Below, piece by piece: positions 63,000-64,000 of a DNA stretch of 64,000 nucleotides. Each line of letters opens with the position of its first letter. Positions within the stretch are counted from its first letter, which is position 1. This DNA is from Oceanospirillum sp047518265 (GTDB lineage Bacteria > Pseudomonadota > Gammaproteobacteria > Pseudomonadales > Halomonadaceae): contig JAKZRG010000053.1 in NCBI GenBank assembly GCA_047518265.1, positions 10,375 through 74,374 of the forward strand. The letters run 5' to 3'. The translations under genes were made by a program, and so were the position numbers. The notes below the pieces were generated by a model. That model saw nothing but the letters and a program-made list of their open reading frames with translations, was not told where the DNA came from and searched no databases.

Positions 63000-64000
63000 C
63001 TGACGAGACCTTCATATCCTTTAGGATATTTTTAATCATTTTTTTGCGAGCCTCTACTGATGCGACTTCTTTTCCATATTCAAGGTATTTACTACGAGCA
63101 ATTAAGAATTGTCGATAATCCTCATCTGGATGAATATAGCCATAACCTAGCTGTTCTAAATCATTATTTAATTTCTCCAACCTTTCCGAGTCACTATTTT
63201 CAACAACAAGCTGCCTGCGCTCACTTATCATCCCTTGAGTGTCATTATCTAAAGTTGTTAAAAGACCAAACATATCACTAGTAAGAATCCCATTGACACT
63301 CATGCCTTTAGGATTACTATCAGGAGTATTTACTGAAATCATTTGTGTTGAGTCATTTCGTGATACAACCTGTATTTGTTCTCTGCTCAGCTCCGAAATA
63401 GATAATGGATGATGTGTTGTCATAATAATATGACTTCCAAAACCATCTGGTACAAAGAGTTCTAAAAAACGATGATATTTTGCAGCCCAGTATGGATTTA
63501 GATGAGTATCAGGTTCATCAAGCAAGAACAATGCATCACGTTTAGCGGTGAACTGAAGTAAACCAAAAATAGTCAGTAGCTGTTGCTCTCCCTCACTTAG
63601 CTCAGAAAAGGCAATACTTTGGTTTGATTTAGTCTGTTTCACCTTTATTTCCACACGTTCTAATATGCCTGAAAGGTAAGTAGCTTCTAGAATTTTAAAC
63701 AAGTCTTCAGGCCGCATATTTTTTGCTAACGAATCCAGCTTAGCCTTACTGGGTAGAAAAAAGCTTACAATTTGTTTCTTTTTAACTCGCTTAGAAAGTA
63801 AGTCAGGCTGCGGTTCTTGCGTTTCGATAGGTCCAATAGAGTGGCTTTTTATCAACTCTAAAAAATCACGTATTGCACCCGTTGCCCCCCAAAAATCACT
63901 AGCATCATTACTCCCCCAACTTATAGGCTTTGTTAGGACAAATGTTGCAGATTCAAAACTAGCAATAGATAGCTCTTGCGCTAAGAATTTTGTAGCATGG
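62986..64000 (-). CDS. AAA ATPase (module 3), partial at window edge
   Basis: The frame is open from 62986 to the window end (about 338 codons), so the start and Walker A lie beyond it. Visible: signature FSELSEGEQQLLTIFGLL, Walker B LFLLDEPDTHLNPYWAAK, H-loop HIIMTTHHPLSISEL. The C-terminal third is charged and helical. The TTG near 63855 is internal, since the frame reads through upstream (EFW- and GAIRDFLELIKS-like peptide continuing). It pairs with the divergent HNH gene by 14-bp overlap. Confidence 0.8.
   Translation of the reverse strand, partial: HATKFLAQELSIASFESATFVLTKPISWGSNDASDFWGATGAIRDFLELIKSHSIGPIETQEPQPDLLSKRVKKKQIVSFFLPSKAKLDSLAKNMRPEDLFKILEATYLSGILERVEIKVKQTKSNQSIAFSELSEGEQQLLTIFGLLQFTAKRDALFLLDEPDTHLNPYWAAKYHRFLELFVPDGFGSHIIMTTHHPLSISELSREQIQVVSRNDSTQMISVNTPDSNPKGMSVNGILTSDMFGLLTTLDNDTQGMISERRQLVVENSDSERLEKLNNDLEQLGYGYIHPDEDYRQFLIARSKYLEYGKEVASVEARKKMIKNILKDMKVSSDETH

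Noticed and set aside
1..64000. CRISPR array
   Set aside because: No regularly spaced direct repeats with unique spacers were seen; the only tandem array is the GGCTGGA heptamer, which has no spacers, and no cas genes are present.

Overview
The window is a stretch of chromosome from a marine-type gammaproteobacterium. The best guess, from gene content and not from any database search, is the Oceanospirillaceae and relatives: a fused-AB Mrp antiporter, an ETF-QO with several beta-oxidation sets, GGDEF/PAS signalling, a chemotaxis receptor and a DUF1329 protein. No plasmid or phage replication gene is visible.

Layout. 0-6 kb: the end of a CpxR-like response regulator, its CpxA-like kinase, and a very large Cache/PAS/GAF histidine kinase. 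6.1-12.0 kb: a complete six-gene Mrp Na+/H+ antiporter operon. 12.1-16.7 kb: housekeeping-like genes (KAS III, lysine 2,3-aminomutase family, REC-REC-PAS-GGDEF regulator). 16.77-24.91 kb: an integrase-less island bounded by two identical tRNA-Val(GAC) genes inside a 90-bp perfect direct repeat. It holds remnants of lambda-type head genes (an S49 peptidase N-terminus and a portal C-terminus). Between these sits cargo: a TumE/TumA-type toxin-antitoxin pair, a KilA-N protein with a structured leader, and a three-gene AT-rich operon ending in a DUF4062 protein. A plugless TonB-receptor-like barrel and a TIR protein follow.

25-38.7 kb: pirin/DoxX with a divergent LysR regulator, a minus-strand CoA-catabolic operon (SDR, MaoC, thiolase, ETF-QO), a DUF1329 protein, a chemotaxis receptor and an eight-heme cytochrome fused to HEAT/TPR repeats. 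38.9-41.6 kb: a scar region with a truncated ATPase gene, two integron-like cassettes (AraC/GyrI-like and GNAT) with an attC-like palindrome, and a decayed IS1182-family transposase. 41.6-56.9 kb: a second catabolic block (hydrolase, sulfatase, crotonase, GMC oxidoreductase on the minus strand; thiolase, FadB-like, nitronate-monooxygenase-like, CaiB-like and two acyl-CoA dehydrogenases on the plus strand) arranged around a control region with a perfect palindrome. Together these genes look able to take a hydrophobic, probably branched or alicyclic, possibly sulfated substrate through CoA-dependent oxidation; electrons would go to quinone through ETF-QO.

57.0-64.0 kb: a defence block read entirely on the minus strand. 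Three consecutive ATPase plus HNH-nuclease pairs of the Septu (PtuA/PtuB) type, each with overlapping stop and start codons, are followed by a TIR-like nucleotide-binding protein. The third pair is strongly divergent and its ATPase runs off the window. This triple array, and the cargo between split phage genes in the tRNA-Val island, are the most interesting parts.
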